Shown: positions 36,831 to 45,144 of the stretch, one piece after another | Position numbering within the stretch: position 1 is the stretch's first letter | How the letters are laid out: each line of letters starts with the position of its first letter | Assembly: GCF_028693135.1 (NCBI RefSeq) | Contig: NZ_JAQUVZ010000011.1 | Location: forward strand, 21,296 to 85,295 | DNA from: Methanosarcina sp. | GTDB taxonomy: Archaea > Halobacteriota > Methanosarcinia > Methanosarcinales > Methanosarcinaceae | Direction: 5' to 3' | DNA: 64,000 nt | Program-made: the position numbers and the translations under genes | Notes under the pieces: generated by a model | Told to the model about the DNA's origin: nothing | The model's database searches: none | What the model saw: only the letters and a program-made list of their open reading frames with translations

Positions 36831-38954
36831 TTAATTTTGAAATTTACCCTTTAAATGGGCATAAAATTCCTGCTCTTTTCCCGTGGTCTTCCTCAGTAAC
36901 CTTTCCACAATCAGCTCGGGAGTGCTTCTTGCCACGCGATTGTATACCGGGTTTCGGTTTACTATCAGTTCCAGGCTGGAATCCAGACCCTCGGCTTCTA
37001 TTCCGTCCACTCTGATGTCTGTCCCGGTATTTTCAAGGATCAGTTCCGAAAGGTGTGAAACAAAAATCCCAAGGCTCTCTTCGCTCCGGGAAAGGTATTC
37101 AAGAATCCCTGCTATGATCCGGGCTGAAGCTCCGGGTTCGGTAATTGATTCCAGCTCATCGGCAAGCACAAGTTTTCCGGAAGCTTCGGAAAGCACGGAA
37201 AACTGCTTGAGGGTGGTTTCAAAGGCTCCGGCATCAAGAGTTCCTTTTGATTTTCCAAAATAATAGAATTCTTCTACAGGTCCCAGCTCAAGTTCTTTTG
37301 CAGGGACAGGAAAGCCCATGTGTCCGAGGATTACACACTGGGCAAGCAGTTCAAGTAAAGAGGTTTTGCCTCCTGAGTTCACTCCACTCAAAAGTACAAC
37401 CCTGTTTTCCAGGCCTTCGGGGGAAAAGCTCGTTTTTCCGACGGAATAACTGACAGGGTCAATTTCTCCATACCTGGCTTTCAGGAAAAGGTTTTCACCT
37501 TCTTCAAAGCCAATTCCGGCATCAGGGATTGTCTCCGGCATTTTCAGCCGAAACTGCGCGGCAAAGAAGGCTATGGAAAAACCCAGGTCAAAGTCAAGGA
37601 CCTCCCTGACAAGCCTTTCTACAGGCTGGCGGAAGGTTGAGATAACTTGTGCAAGCTCCCTTTTGCGGGTAAGCCTTGCTTTTTCAAGGGACATATTCAA
37701 TTTTTGCCTGAAAAGCTGCAACTGAGCCTGTTCTACTCTGAGAGGATAGGAAATTTCATCGGAAAAGAGGGAATCAAGCATCAGTTTTTCCAGTTTCTGG
37801 AACTTGAGCTTTTCTGCAAGTTCCTCTTTTACGGCTTCGATCTCGCCTGTGTAGACCCTGTGGAGTTCTTTTGCAAGCAGGTCTTTAATTTCCATTCCCC
37901 CACTCACAAGCTTGATGAGTTCCTGCCCACTCAGGGTAAGGGAGCTTGCTTCGAGTGTCCGGTTCATGCGCTGGTTTGCCTCATTTAAGGCAGAAGTCAG
38001 CACAGAATCAAGATTTTTCAGGGCAGCTTCAAGCCTGTCAAGTTCGGGGTCAAAACCCTCAACAGGCTTTCCATCCTCTCCTACTTTTAGAAGGGCTGCT
38101 TTAAGGGTCTCAAGCTCCTCTTCTGAGAGTTCCTCAAAGAAATCGAAGCCTTCCGCCCGCAGAGTTGATGTGATATTCAAGCAGGCAAGGATGCAGTCCA
38201 GATTCCTTGCAAAAAAAGCCAGCTCTACTTCAGGCAGGATCTGCCAGAATTCCGCTCTTGAAAGATCCTGGAAAAACTCGGGTTCAAGCCCCTCAGGCAG
38301 GTCAAAACTGAGATAAGTATCATCAAAAAGAATCACACTCGAATAACCTCTCGCAAGATCTACGAACTCGGAAAAACTCTCCACCGCCTGAACAGGCAAA
38401 AATGCCTGGAACTTTTCCCTGGCTGAGTCCAGAGTTTTCTGGTCCCCGGAGAGGATGATCCTGTCTCTTACCCGCAGGTTTCCCGGGATCGACCTGAGCT
38501 TTTTCACGCTGGAAAGGAGGTTCAAAAACGCCTTATCCTCAGAGAGGACATCTGCCAGCTCCAGGTACGCTCCTACAAAAGCCCTCCTCTCCTGAATAAG
38601 GTCCATACGGGACGCGGGAAACGGGTAAAAGAGATCCAACTTGTCCCTCGCATGCGGTGTGTGAGCAAACGTCTTTATCAGCTCAAGCAGGCGGGAGTAC
38701 AGGTCAAGGGCTTCTTTTGTCTTCAGAAAATCGGAAATTGCACATCCCTCAGCCCGGGCTCTGGCATCCCTGGCAAGGGAAAGGGCAAATGTATGGCTGA
38801 CTCCGTTGACCTCGGAAAGCGAAGCTATGTCTCCTTCAAGAATTGCCTGGAGAGCTGCATCCTCACTTCCGAAATGCTCGACAAGCCTGCAGGCTACTCG
38901 CTCACCTATTCCATTAAGTTCTCGTAAGCCTGAGATTTGCTGAGAAGAAGCCAT
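36831..38954 (-). CDS. MutS-like ATPase with N-terminal helix-hairpin-helix
   Basis: This 707-residue protein starts with a helix-hairpin-helix region (LRELNGIGERVACRLVEHFG, SLSEVNGVSHTFAL). After a long helical middle (about 90-490) comes a MutS-type ATPase: GVNSGGKTSLLELLAQ (Walker A), ADELESITEPGA (Walker B) and FVSHLSELI (switch His). There is no MutS mismatch-recognition domain and no Smr domain, so it is closer to MutS2-like archaeal proteins than to mismatch repair MutS. A role in recombination or structured-DNA processing is inferred. TTG 38960 is in frame, but ATG 38954 is preferred; TATA-like ttctataag about 22-25 bp upstream suggests a leaderless transcript. Confidence 0.82.
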   Translation of the reverse strand: MASSQQISGLRELNGIGERVACRLVEHFGSEDAALQAILEGDIASLSEVNGVSHTFALSLARDARARAEGCAISDFLKTKEALDLYSRLLELIKTFAHTPHARDKLDLFYPFPASRMDLIQERRAFVGAYLELADVLSEDKAFLNLLSSVKKLRSIPGNLRVRDRIILSGDQKTLDSAREKFQAFLPVQAVESFSEFVDLARGYSSVILFDDTYLSFDLPEGLEPEFFQDLSRAEFWQILPEVELAFFARNLDCILACLNITSTLRAEGFDFFEELSEEELETLKAALLKVGEDGKPVEGFDPELDRLEAALKNLDSVLTSALNEANQRMNRTLEASSLTLSGQELIKLVSGGMEIKDLLAKELHRVYTGEIEAVKEELAEKLKFQKLEKLMLDSLFSDEISYPLRVEQAQLQLFRQKLNMSLEKARLTRKRELAQVISTFRQPVERLVREVLDFDLGFSIAFFAAQFRLKMPETIPDAGIGFEEGENLFLKARYGEIDPVSYSVGKTSFSPEGLENRVVLLSGVNSGGKTSLLELLAQCVILGHMGFPVPAKELELGPVEEFYYFGKSKGTLDAGAFETTLKQFSVLSEASGKLVLADELESITEPGASARIIAGILEYLSRSEESLGIFVSHLSELILENTGTDIRVDGIEAEGLDSSLELIVNRNPVYNRVARSTPELIVERLLRKTTGKEQEFYAHLKGKFQN

Positions 38955-39008
38955 ATTCAAAACACTTATAGAAAATCAATTGAACCGAACCCTATACCCG
39001 AATGTTTT

Positions 39009-39989
39009 TCAGTTCAGAAGGAGCGCAAGTTCTTTTTCAAGATCGGAGCGCATGGAAGCTGTGTATCCGTGCGTTTCTTCAGTAGTATTATACATTGCCT
39101 TTGGTTCTTTTGCAAGGTCAAAGGTCCTGAGTGCCAGTTCATGCGAGATTACAGTATCATTAAAAGAGTGCATCATAACCAGCCTTGAAGGCGGCAGGGC
39201 ACTGAGGTAAGTGTCCGGGTCAATTGAAAGGCGGAACCTATAAACTTCAGGGTCAGTTGTGCCGGCAGGATCAAGCTCTTCAGTGCCGTACCCCGACGTA
39301 CTGATCCCTATGACTCCTTTAAAGGAAGGGTCAAGGGCGCAGGCAATAATTGCAAACCTGCCGCCGTTACTTTCCCCGAGGATTGCAAGCCTTTCGGGAT
39401 CTATTTCCGGCTGGACGGAAAGCACGTCTGCGGCTTTGAGGACGTCATAAACCATAAGGTATTCAACAGGTTCAAGGCCTGCCCTGAAAAGTTCAAGGTC
39501 TCTTTCAAAGTTTACTCCACCCTGATTGCGCTGGTCAAGGGTAAGGGTTGCATACCCCATTTTGGAGAGTTGCACTGCCAGTCCCTGTTCACCTTCTTTG
39601 CTAACTCCTGCTCCCGGAAGCAAAACTATACCAGCGGCAGAAGAAGGAGAGTTTGCAGGAACCCTAAGTAGCGCCTGGACTTTTTCGCCACTACTCTCAA
39701 AAGATACAAGTTTTAGAATATCCGGATCTTCAGGAGAATACAGGTCCTCAATTTCCTGAGCCGTAAACACAGGCTTTTCTCTCTGGGGAAAAGATAATGT
39801 GCCTGCCTCCGAAATATCCCACGGAAGAGTTTCCTCTATGGAATTAGCGGGGTTGTACAGAACCCCAAAGAAACCAACACCTATCAGGAGAAAGCCCAGA
39901 AGAAAAACTAAGGCTCTCGGAATTCTGACGCCTGATGAAGACTTCTTCGTTTTTTTGAGTTTTTTTTTACCAGAAATATGCCTGCTCAA
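39009..39989 (-). CDS. Membrane-anchored alpha/beta hydrolase
   Basis: The 326-residue protein begins with a lysine-rich tail and one membrane segment (ALVFLLGFLLIGVGFFGVLY, residues 28-47). An alpha/beta hydrolase domain follows. Its catalytic serine lies in GESNGG near residue 206 (GxSxG), the acid is probably in HSFNDTV near 280, and the histidine is in EETHGYTA near 305. GVVLLPGAG-like IVLLPGAGVSKEG is the oxyanion strand. It resembles dienelactone-hydrolase and S9-peptidase relatives, and the substrate is unknown. The start is TTG 39989 with gcaggg upstream. It lies 24 bp after the Sec61-beta gene on the same strand, and an operon is likely. Confidence 0.82.
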   Translation of the reverse strand: MSRHISGKKKLKKTKKSSSGVRIPRALVFLLGFLLIGVGFFGVLYNPANSIEETLPWDISEAGTLSFPQREKPVFTAQEIEDLYSPEDPDILKLVSFESSGEKVQALLRVPANSPSSAAGIVLLPGAGVSKEGEQGLAVQLSKMGYATLTLDQRNQGGVNFERDLELFRAGLEPVEYLMVYDVLKAADVLSVQPEIDPERLAILGESNGGRFAIIACALDPSFKGVIGISTSGYGTEELDPAGTTDPEVYRFRLSIDPDTYLSALPPSRLVMMHSFNDTVISHELALRTFDLAKEPKAMYNTTEETHGYTASMRSDLEKELALLLN

Positions 39990-40013
39990 GGGAACCCTGC
40001 CAGAAAACTGTAG

Positions 40014-40184
40014 TTACGGCCAGAAGCCATTTACAGCACTTAAGAATAGTACTACTATGCCCGCAATGGCACCGAAAATCAGAACTGTTTTGGGCTGAAT
40101 GTGAACCGCGTTTTTGTCAGCTTCGTAGTAGCGCATGAGCCCTGCTGAGGACTGAAGTCCGGGACCTGATCTTTTAGCCGCCAT
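40014..40184 (-). CDS. Preprotein translocase subunit Sec61-beta (archaeal SecG)
   Basis: This 56-residue gene is short and easy to miss. On the minus strand ATG 40182-40184 follows aaaggtgtttt (aggtg about 10 nt upstream). The product opens MAAKRSGPGLQSSAGLMRYYE, then has one membrane span (TVLIFGAIAGIVVLFLSAV) and ends NGFWP. The pattern GPGLQSSAGLMRYY and the single C-terminal span are the hallmarks of archaeal Sec61-beta, the small subunit of the SecYE-beta channel. It sits just upstream of the membrane hydrolase gene on the same strand. Confidence 0.92.
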   Translation of the reverse strand: MAAKRSGPGLQSSAGLMRYYEADKNAVHIQPKTVLIFGAIAGIVVLFLSAVNGFWP

Positions 40185-40416
40185 GAGTAAAACACCTTTA
40201 CAAATGATATGATATTGATTAGTTGATTAAAAGTTGCGTTTTTGATTGGAAGTTACGTTCAATTAGAAATCTAGTGAAATTTTACTGCTCATTTTGATAG
40301 TTATCAGATAATTTACAGTTCTCATATATAAATCCTGCAGAGCTATTCCGGAACAATCCTGGGCAGGAGAGGAAACATATGATTTTAAGGCCCTGAAAAA
40401 TCAGAGACGCGGGGTC

Positions 40417-41436
40417 TCAGACGAGAACCTCATCCAGCAGGAAAGGCGGGTAAAATACGCCTTTTTCAGTGATTATAGCAGTCACATTTTCCATTGGAGT
40501 TGCATCAAAAGCCGGATTGTAAACCTCAACGTCTTTTGGGGCAAGCTGTTCGCAGCCTGAGAACCGCAGTTCATCAGGATTTCGCATTTCAATCTTTACG
40601 CTTTCTTCCCAGCCTTTGAAATCGAAAGTAGAGACAGGGGCTGCCACATAAAAGGGAATTTCATGCTCTTTTGCAAGGATAGAGTGCGTATAGGTACCTA
40701 TCTTGTTAAAAACAACATCCTGGGTAATTCGGTCGGCTCCTACGAGCACGCTGTTTACAAGCCCCTGGCGCATTGCCCAGCCAGCCATAGAATCTGCAAT
40801 AAGGGTTACAGGGATTTTGTCCTGCATGAGTTCCCAGGTAGTGATTCTGCTTCCCTGGTTCAAAGGCCTTGTCTCGCAGGCAATAACTTTGATATTTTTA
40901 CCTGCTGCAATAGCCGAACGTACAACTCCGAGAGCTGTACCCCAGTCAACACAGGCGAGCCTTCCTGCGTTGCAGTGTGTGAGTACGGTATCTCCATCTT
41001 TCAGGAGTTTTGCCCCATGTTTTCCTATCAGCTTATTGGTTTCGATATCTTCTTCCGCAATATCCCTGGCTTCCTGAAGGGCAATATCCCGGATTCCCTG
41101 AACATCAAAGGCATCAGAAACTGCTTTTAAGACCCTGTCCACGCCCCATCCAAGATTTACGGCTGTAGGGCGGGTCGATTTAAGTGCTTTTGCCGCAACC
41201 TTGAGGTCTCTGGTTATGGCTTCGATGTCTTTTGCCCCGCTAAGAGAAGCTGCCAGGGCAATTCCAAAGCCTCCTGCAGCCCCAAGAGCAGGTGCACCTC
41301 TGATCCTGAGAGATTTTATAGCCTCACAGAGCGAACTCAGGGTTTTGCATTCTATTACCCTGTACTCCTGAGGGAGCAAGGTCTGGTCTACCAGCACTAC
41401 AGAATTGGACTCTTCGTTCCAGTCAATTGTCCTCAT
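40417..41436 (-). CDS. mtnA: S-methyl-5-thioribose-1-phosphate isomerase (MtnA family)
   Basis: MtnA isomerises methylthioribose-1-phosphate to the ribulose form in methionine salvage; relatives act on ribose-1,5-bisphosphate. The 339-residue protein contains RIRGAPALGAAGGFG near residue 45, the family phosphate loop. The catalytic Cys lies in VLTHCNAGRLACVDWGTALGV and the catalytic Asp in VLVGADRITQDVVFNKIGTY. MRTIDW at the N-terminus is typical, so ATG 41436 is preferred over one at 41460, and ggaaagtgat precedes it. The substrate choice is inferred. It lies 230 bp upstream of Sec61-beta on the same strand. Confidence 0.92.
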   Translation of the reverse strand: MRTIDWNEESNSVVLVDQTLLPQEYRVIECKTLSSLCEAIKSLRIRGAPALGAAGGFGIALAASLSGAKDIEAITRDLKVAAKALKSTRPTAVNLGWGVDRVLKAVSDAFDVQGIRDIALQEARDIAEEDIETNKLIGKHGAKLLKDGDTVLTHCNAGRLACVDWGTALGVVRSAIAAGKNIKVIACETRPLNQGSRITTWELMQDKIPVTLIADSMAGWAMRQGLVNSVLVGADRITQDVVFNKIGTYTHSILAKEHEIPFYVAAPVSTFDFKGWEESVKIEMRNPDELRFSGCEQLAPKDVEVYNPAFDATPMENVTAIITEKGVFYPPFLLDEVLV

Positions 41437-42087
41437 TAAATCACTTTCCAATGTGAACATAAGGTTCTGCCAGAAAATCTTCCGACTTCCATTTCAAGCC
41501 AACCATCCGATAAAAACCTATTCGACCCTTCCTTCTACAAGGGGTGAGTATTTCGTATCCAGATAATGCCCAGGCAACCTGAAAACTTGAATAGGGGGTT
41601 CAAATTAGGAAAAAGAGATTTAATAAAAAATCTCTATCCTGGATAAAATAACATATAATTAAGCTGTTTAGAAGCCAGACATCAGATTAATAATTTTATT
41701 TCATTATAAGCCAGCAAATTTTAGAATAGATTTTAGATATACATAAACAAACATAATATTTATTTCACGAAGAGCAAAGTTAGATATAATAGATTTATAA
41801 AGTAACAGTACAAATAAGAGAAGATTTAAAATCCATAGCTGAGATACAGGAAGATTCGTAATTTCAGGAATAATAATTTCATAAATTTCATGGACCTTGA
41901 ACCCGTAAATCCTTGGATCCGCAAATTTTGAAAGTGTTGAAAGTATTGAAAGTATTGAAAGTATTGAAAGTATTGAAAGTATTGAAAGTATTGAAAGTAT
42001 TGAAAGTATTGAAAGTATTGAGAATCTATCGTTTCATGCAAGTTGTGGTTTATGAGAGTCAGGGTATTCATCGGAGAGTAAGCGCTT
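41437..42087. other. Divergent AT-rich gap, leader of inositol-phosphate synthase
   Basis: It separates mtnA (leftward) from the inositol-phosphate synthase gene (rightward). Its right part contains the 9-bp repeat array at 41928-42021. ggagag at 42073-42078 is the ribosome-binding site of the next gene. Confidence 0.5.
41928..42021. repeat. 9-bp tandem repeat, about ten copies
   Basis: The unit ttgaaagta is repeated about ten times with one early variant (ttgaaagtg). The array ends 66 bp before the ATG of the inositol-phosphate synthase gene, so it lies in its promoter or leader. All frames through it are open repeats and none is in the frame of the next gene. Confidence 0.85.
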
Positions 42088-43188
42088 ATGAAAAAAATAA
42101 AAATAGCAATTGCAGGAATCGGGAACTGTGCAAGCTCTTTGATACAGGGCATCGAGTACTATAAAGCTGAAGATAAAGATCCCATAGGACTTATGCACAG
42201 GGACATTGGAGGGTACGGGCCCAGTGATATCAAAGTTGTTGCTGCCTTCGACATTGATGCCAGGAAAGTAGGAAAAGATGTCTCTGAGGCTATTTTTGCT
42301 CCCCCGAACTGCACAGCGGCTTTTTGTCCTGACATTCCCCTCTCAGGTGTGAAGGTTAAGATGGGAAAAGTTCTTGACGGGGTTTCTGACCACATGAAGA
42401 ATTATGGGGAAAATTACACGTTTGTTGTCAGCAGGGAACCTGAAACCACAAAAGAAGAAATTGTAAAAGAATTGAAGGATTCAGGCGCCGAAATGCTTCT
42501 TAATTACCTCCCTGTCGGTTCTGAAGAAGCTGTCCATTTCTATGCCGAATGCGCTCTTGAAGCCGGTGTGGCTTTTATCAACAACATGCCTGTTTTCATT
42601 GCAAGCAATCCTGAGTGGGCAAAGCGGTTTGAAGAAAAGAATATTCCTGTTATAGGCGACGATATCAAAGCCCAGCTTGGAGCAACGATCACCCACAGGA
42701 TCCTGGCAGACCTATTTGAAAAACGTGGTGTAAGGCTTGAAAGGACATATCAGCTGAACACTGGCGGAAACACCGATTTCCTCAATATGCTCAATAGGGA
42801 CAGGCTTGTTTCCAAACGTGAATCCAAGACCGAAGCCGTCCAGTCCGTGCTCTCGCATAGGCTTGCGGATGAAAATATCCATATCGGACCGAGCGACTAC
42901 GTTGCCTGGCAGAAAGACAACAAGGTATGTTTCCTTCGAATGGAAGGCAAAATCTTTGGGGACGTGCCCATGAACCTTGAACTAAGGCTCTCGGTAGAAG
43001 ATTCCCCTAACTCCGCAGGTGTGGTAATTGATGCCATTCGCTGCTGCAAACTGGCTCTTGACCGCGGGATAGGAGGAGTACTGTACTCCCCGGCTTCCTA
43101 TTTCATGAAACATCCGGCTATCCAGTACCCTGATGATGAGGCATACCGCAGAACTGAAGATTTCATAGCCGGTACCCGAGAACGTTAA
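42088..43188 (+). CDS. Myo-inositol-1-phosphate synthase
   Basis: The enzyme makes inositol phosphate from glucose-6-phosphate with NAD. In Methanosarcina inositol is a head group of the ether lipids. The 366-residue protein has the NAD-binding GIGNCASSLIQG near residue 10, which is the archaeal and actinobacterial form of the dinucleotide loop. NNMPVFIASNPEWAKRFEE and QLNTGGNTDFLNML are the family core. SKTEAV and PSDYVAW lie close to the active-site lysines. ATG 42088 follows ggagag with 9 nt spacing. The gene ends in a clear hairpin at 43263. Confidence 0.93.
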   Translation: MKKIKIAIAGIGNCASSLIQGIEYYKAEDKDPIGLMHRDIGGYGPSDIKVVAAFDIDARKVGKDVSEAIFAPPNCTAAFCPDIPLSGVKVKMGKVLDGVSDHMKNYGENYTFVVSREPETTKEEIVKELKDSGAEMLLNYLPVGSEEAVHFYAECALEAGVAFINNMPVFIASNPEWAKRFEEKNIPVIGDDIKAQLGATITHRILADLFEKRGVRLERTYQLNTGGNTDFLNMLNRDRLVSKRESKTEAVQSVLSHRLADENIHIGPSDYVAWQKDNKVCFLRMEGKIFGDVPMNLELRLSVEDSPNSAGVVIDAIRCCKLALDRGIGGVLYSPASYFMKHPAIQYPDDEAYRRTEDFIAGTRER

Positions 43189-43262
43189 AGCAAGCCGGAG
43201 AAAAATTCCCGACGGAGCAAAAAAATTTTATAGAACTAAGCGTAAGGCAGTTTTGATGCCAG

Positions 43263-43296
43263 AAAATCCCGGAAACGTCCGGGAATTTTACGTTTT
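43263..43296. terminator. Terminator between inositol-phosphate synthase and radB
   Basis: aaaat-cccgga, loop aacg, tccggg-aatttt forms a strong stem (43263-43289), followed by tacgttttt. It could serve both convergent genes. Confidence 0.7.
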
Positions 43297-43397
43297 TCCT
43301 GGTCCTGAATATTTTCTACCAGGAAATTGTTCTACGGAATTTACCGCAACGTTTTTATCAGTTTTTTCACCAGTGTTCTCACAGTTTTTTTATCAGT

Positions 43398-44066
43398 TTA
43401 ACGGATCCCTTCAGCCGTAATTTTAAACTCAGCATTTGCACATTCAGGACGGGAGCGGTGTTTGTATAGAGTGGCGCGCCTTGTCCCTTCACCTGTTTTT
43501 TCCAGCTGGATGATCGTCTTTGAGATATGTTCCAGGGAACTGCCCCCCAATGGGCGCACCCCTCCTGCAATAATATCTGAGTATACCTGATTTGTTATAA
43601 TTGCAACAAAACCGTGTTTTCGAGACAGAGCATGCAGAAACCCTATCTGGCTGGCAAGTTCTCTCCGGCTTTTTATGCCGGTCTCCTCATCTTCAAGTTC
43701 AAACCTGTAGTATGAAGTTGCAGAATCCAGAACCACTAGCCCGATGTTCTCGCCAGCGATCCTCTCCACCTCTCTTACGGCCGCATACTGCTCTTCAAAA
43801 CTCAGGGGTTCGTAGATAATTATGCTCCTGGCTATTTCCTTTGCATTGTCCCCTGCAATCTGCTTGAAACGAACAGGAGAAAGCCCTTCCGTATCTATGA
43901 AAATGACTTTCTGCCCCTGCTTTACACATTCAACCGCAAGCTGGATGCAGACATTTGTTTTTCCGGTTCCTGCGGCTCCGAAGACCTGAGTTACGATCCC
44001 TCTCTCGAAACCTCCTCCCAGGAGGTCATCAAGGGGTCTACAACCGGAGGGTAATAGTTTCTCTAT
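43398..44066 (-). CDS. radB: DNA repair and recombination protein RadB, apparent ATA start
   Basis: RadB is a RecA/Rad51 paralogue of Euryarchaeota that helps RadA. FGAAGTGKTNVCIQLA is Walker A, and LVVLDSATSYYRFELE is Walker B. GGSSLEHISKTIIQLEKTG is the C-terminal core. There is no N-terminal DNA-binding domain, as usual for RadB. Homologous length (about 220-235) and the start x-E-K-L-L-P-S-G place initiation at codon ATA 44064-44066. That codon stands exactly 7 nt after gagaggtg, and a TATA-like ttatat lies near 44110. No ATG, GTG or TTG lies at this point. The frame is open back to ATG 44207, but that would add 47 unrelated residues across the promoter. Confidence 0.88.
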   Translation of the reverse strand: MEKLLPSGCRPLDDLLGGGFERGIVTQVFGAAGTGKTNVCIQLAVECVKQGQKVIFIDTEGLSPVRFKQIAGDNAKEIARSIIIYEPLSFEEQYAAVREVERIAGENIGLVVLDSATSYYRFELEDEETGIKSRRELASQIGFLHALSRKHGFVAIITNQVYSDIIAGGVRPLGGSSLEHISKTIIQLEKTGEGTRRATLYKHRSRPECANAEFKITAEGIR

Positions 44067-44818
44067 GGTTTGACACCTCTCTTTGCACTTGACAGAGGTA
44101 TGAGAGATCAATGATATAATGCTTTTTTCATATTTTTTTGAAAACAAAGACTTAGAAACCGAAGAGATCAGAGGAAGCAGAAACAGAGGACAAGTTCTCT
44201 CAGACATTTCCCTAAAACCTGGAGGGGTTCTTCACCTAATATATTATAATGTCTTCAAGGAATAAAGCCATATAGATGGTATCCATACCTATATCCATTA
44301 AAGTGTCTTCCACACCAGATAAAGCCTTCTGTACTTGAAAATATTCCCACAAACCAGGCATTTTTTAAAAAACAGATGCCCTTAAGTTTGTTACCAGATC
44401 TGATAACAAACAACGATCTTTGTATACAAAGTAAGAGGGTGATTGTATCCAAAGATGAGTTGAAAAACCATTATAAGCAAGCTCAGGCATTTAGAATAAT
44501 TACCTGGAAATAAAGATAACATTCACTCAATAGAGTGAAAAAATGATATCTAAAGGGGCACTTTTTGAAAACTGCATGCCCTGTTCCGATATTGCTGACG
44601 AGTTTGGGAGAGTTATTATACAATTAATTGGGTTGGCTAAGGAATAGTTCCCATGCGGGGTTTTGTTTTATTGCTTTGATGCGCTCTGCGCCGACACACT
44701 CAAACCCTGCACAATCTGAATAAAAGAAATATGTTAGAAAGACGCATGTAAAAGACATGCAAGACATGTAATAAAAAATGTAAAAAAATACTGTACATAA
44801 ATCAGAGGGGCGCAAAGT
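44067..44818. other. AT-rich divergent gap before the nrd operon
   Basis: It contains a perfect palindrome ttcactc-aata-gagtgaa (44522-44539). Directly after it is a possible 34-residue ORF (ATG 44543 to TAG 44645-44647, including MPCSDIADEFG). A second doubtful 45-residue frame lies at 44376-44513. Both could be relics. The nrd promoter should lie at 44700-44790. Confidence 0.4.
44543..44647 (+). CDS. Doubtful 34-residue ORF or gene fragment
   Basis: The frame reads MISKGALFENCMPCSDIADEF and then GRVIIQLIGLAKE. It has a CX2C pair and protein-like composition, with gagtga just before the ATG as a weak ribosome-binding site that is also part of a palindrome. No family is recognised. It may be the tail of a lost gene. 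Confidence 0.25.
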   Translation: MISKGALFENCMPCSDIADEFGRVIIQLIGLAKE

Positions 44819-45070
44819 ATGGCAAAAATAATAGTTTACACAACGGAACGTTGTCCAAAATGCAATAAATTAAAAGAATTTCTGAAAACAAATTCAGTAC
44901 CCTTCGAAGTAGCAGATATGTCTACCCCCGAAGCTCTGACCGAACTGCGTTTCAATGGGGTTTTTACAGTTACGGCGCCTGTATTACAGATCAACAGTGA
45001 ATTCCTCACGTATACCGAACTCTTCCGCGGGGAAGAAGTGAATCCGGAAAAACTCAGAGGAATTCTTTAA
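44819..45070 (+). CDS. NrdH-like glutaredoxin/thioredoxin
   Basis: The 83-residue protein has the thioredoxin fold pattern: KIIVYTTERCPKCNKLKEFL with a CPKC redox site at Cys13 and Cys16, then cis-Pro in TVTAPVLQI and the C-terminal helix. gagggg precedes the ATG. It lies directly upstream of nrdD and is almost certainly co-transcribed. Class III reductase of M. barkeri is known to take electrons from a NrdH-type redoxin instead of formate, so this protein is the likely reductant of the NrdD next to it. Confidence 0.88.
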   Translation: MAKIIVYTTERCPKCNKLKEFLKTNSVPFEVADMSTPEALTELRFNGVFTVTAPVLQINSEFLTYTELFRGEEVNPEKLRGIL

Positions 45071-45144
45071 CAACCCCGCTAAGCTTCAAACCGACTTAAA
45101 TGATTTACATATCCCTCCTTAAAACAACAACTGAAGATGAGAAA

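Noticed and set aside
41826-42164. Frames through the 9-bp repeat (YFQ and KVL repeats) on both strands
   Set aside because: All are products of the repeat itself, have no ribosome-binding site and overlap the real gene.
44376-44513. 45-residue frame MPLSLLPDLITNN before the nrd operon
   Set aside because: No ribosome-binding site and no similarity that I recognise; kept only as a possible relic.
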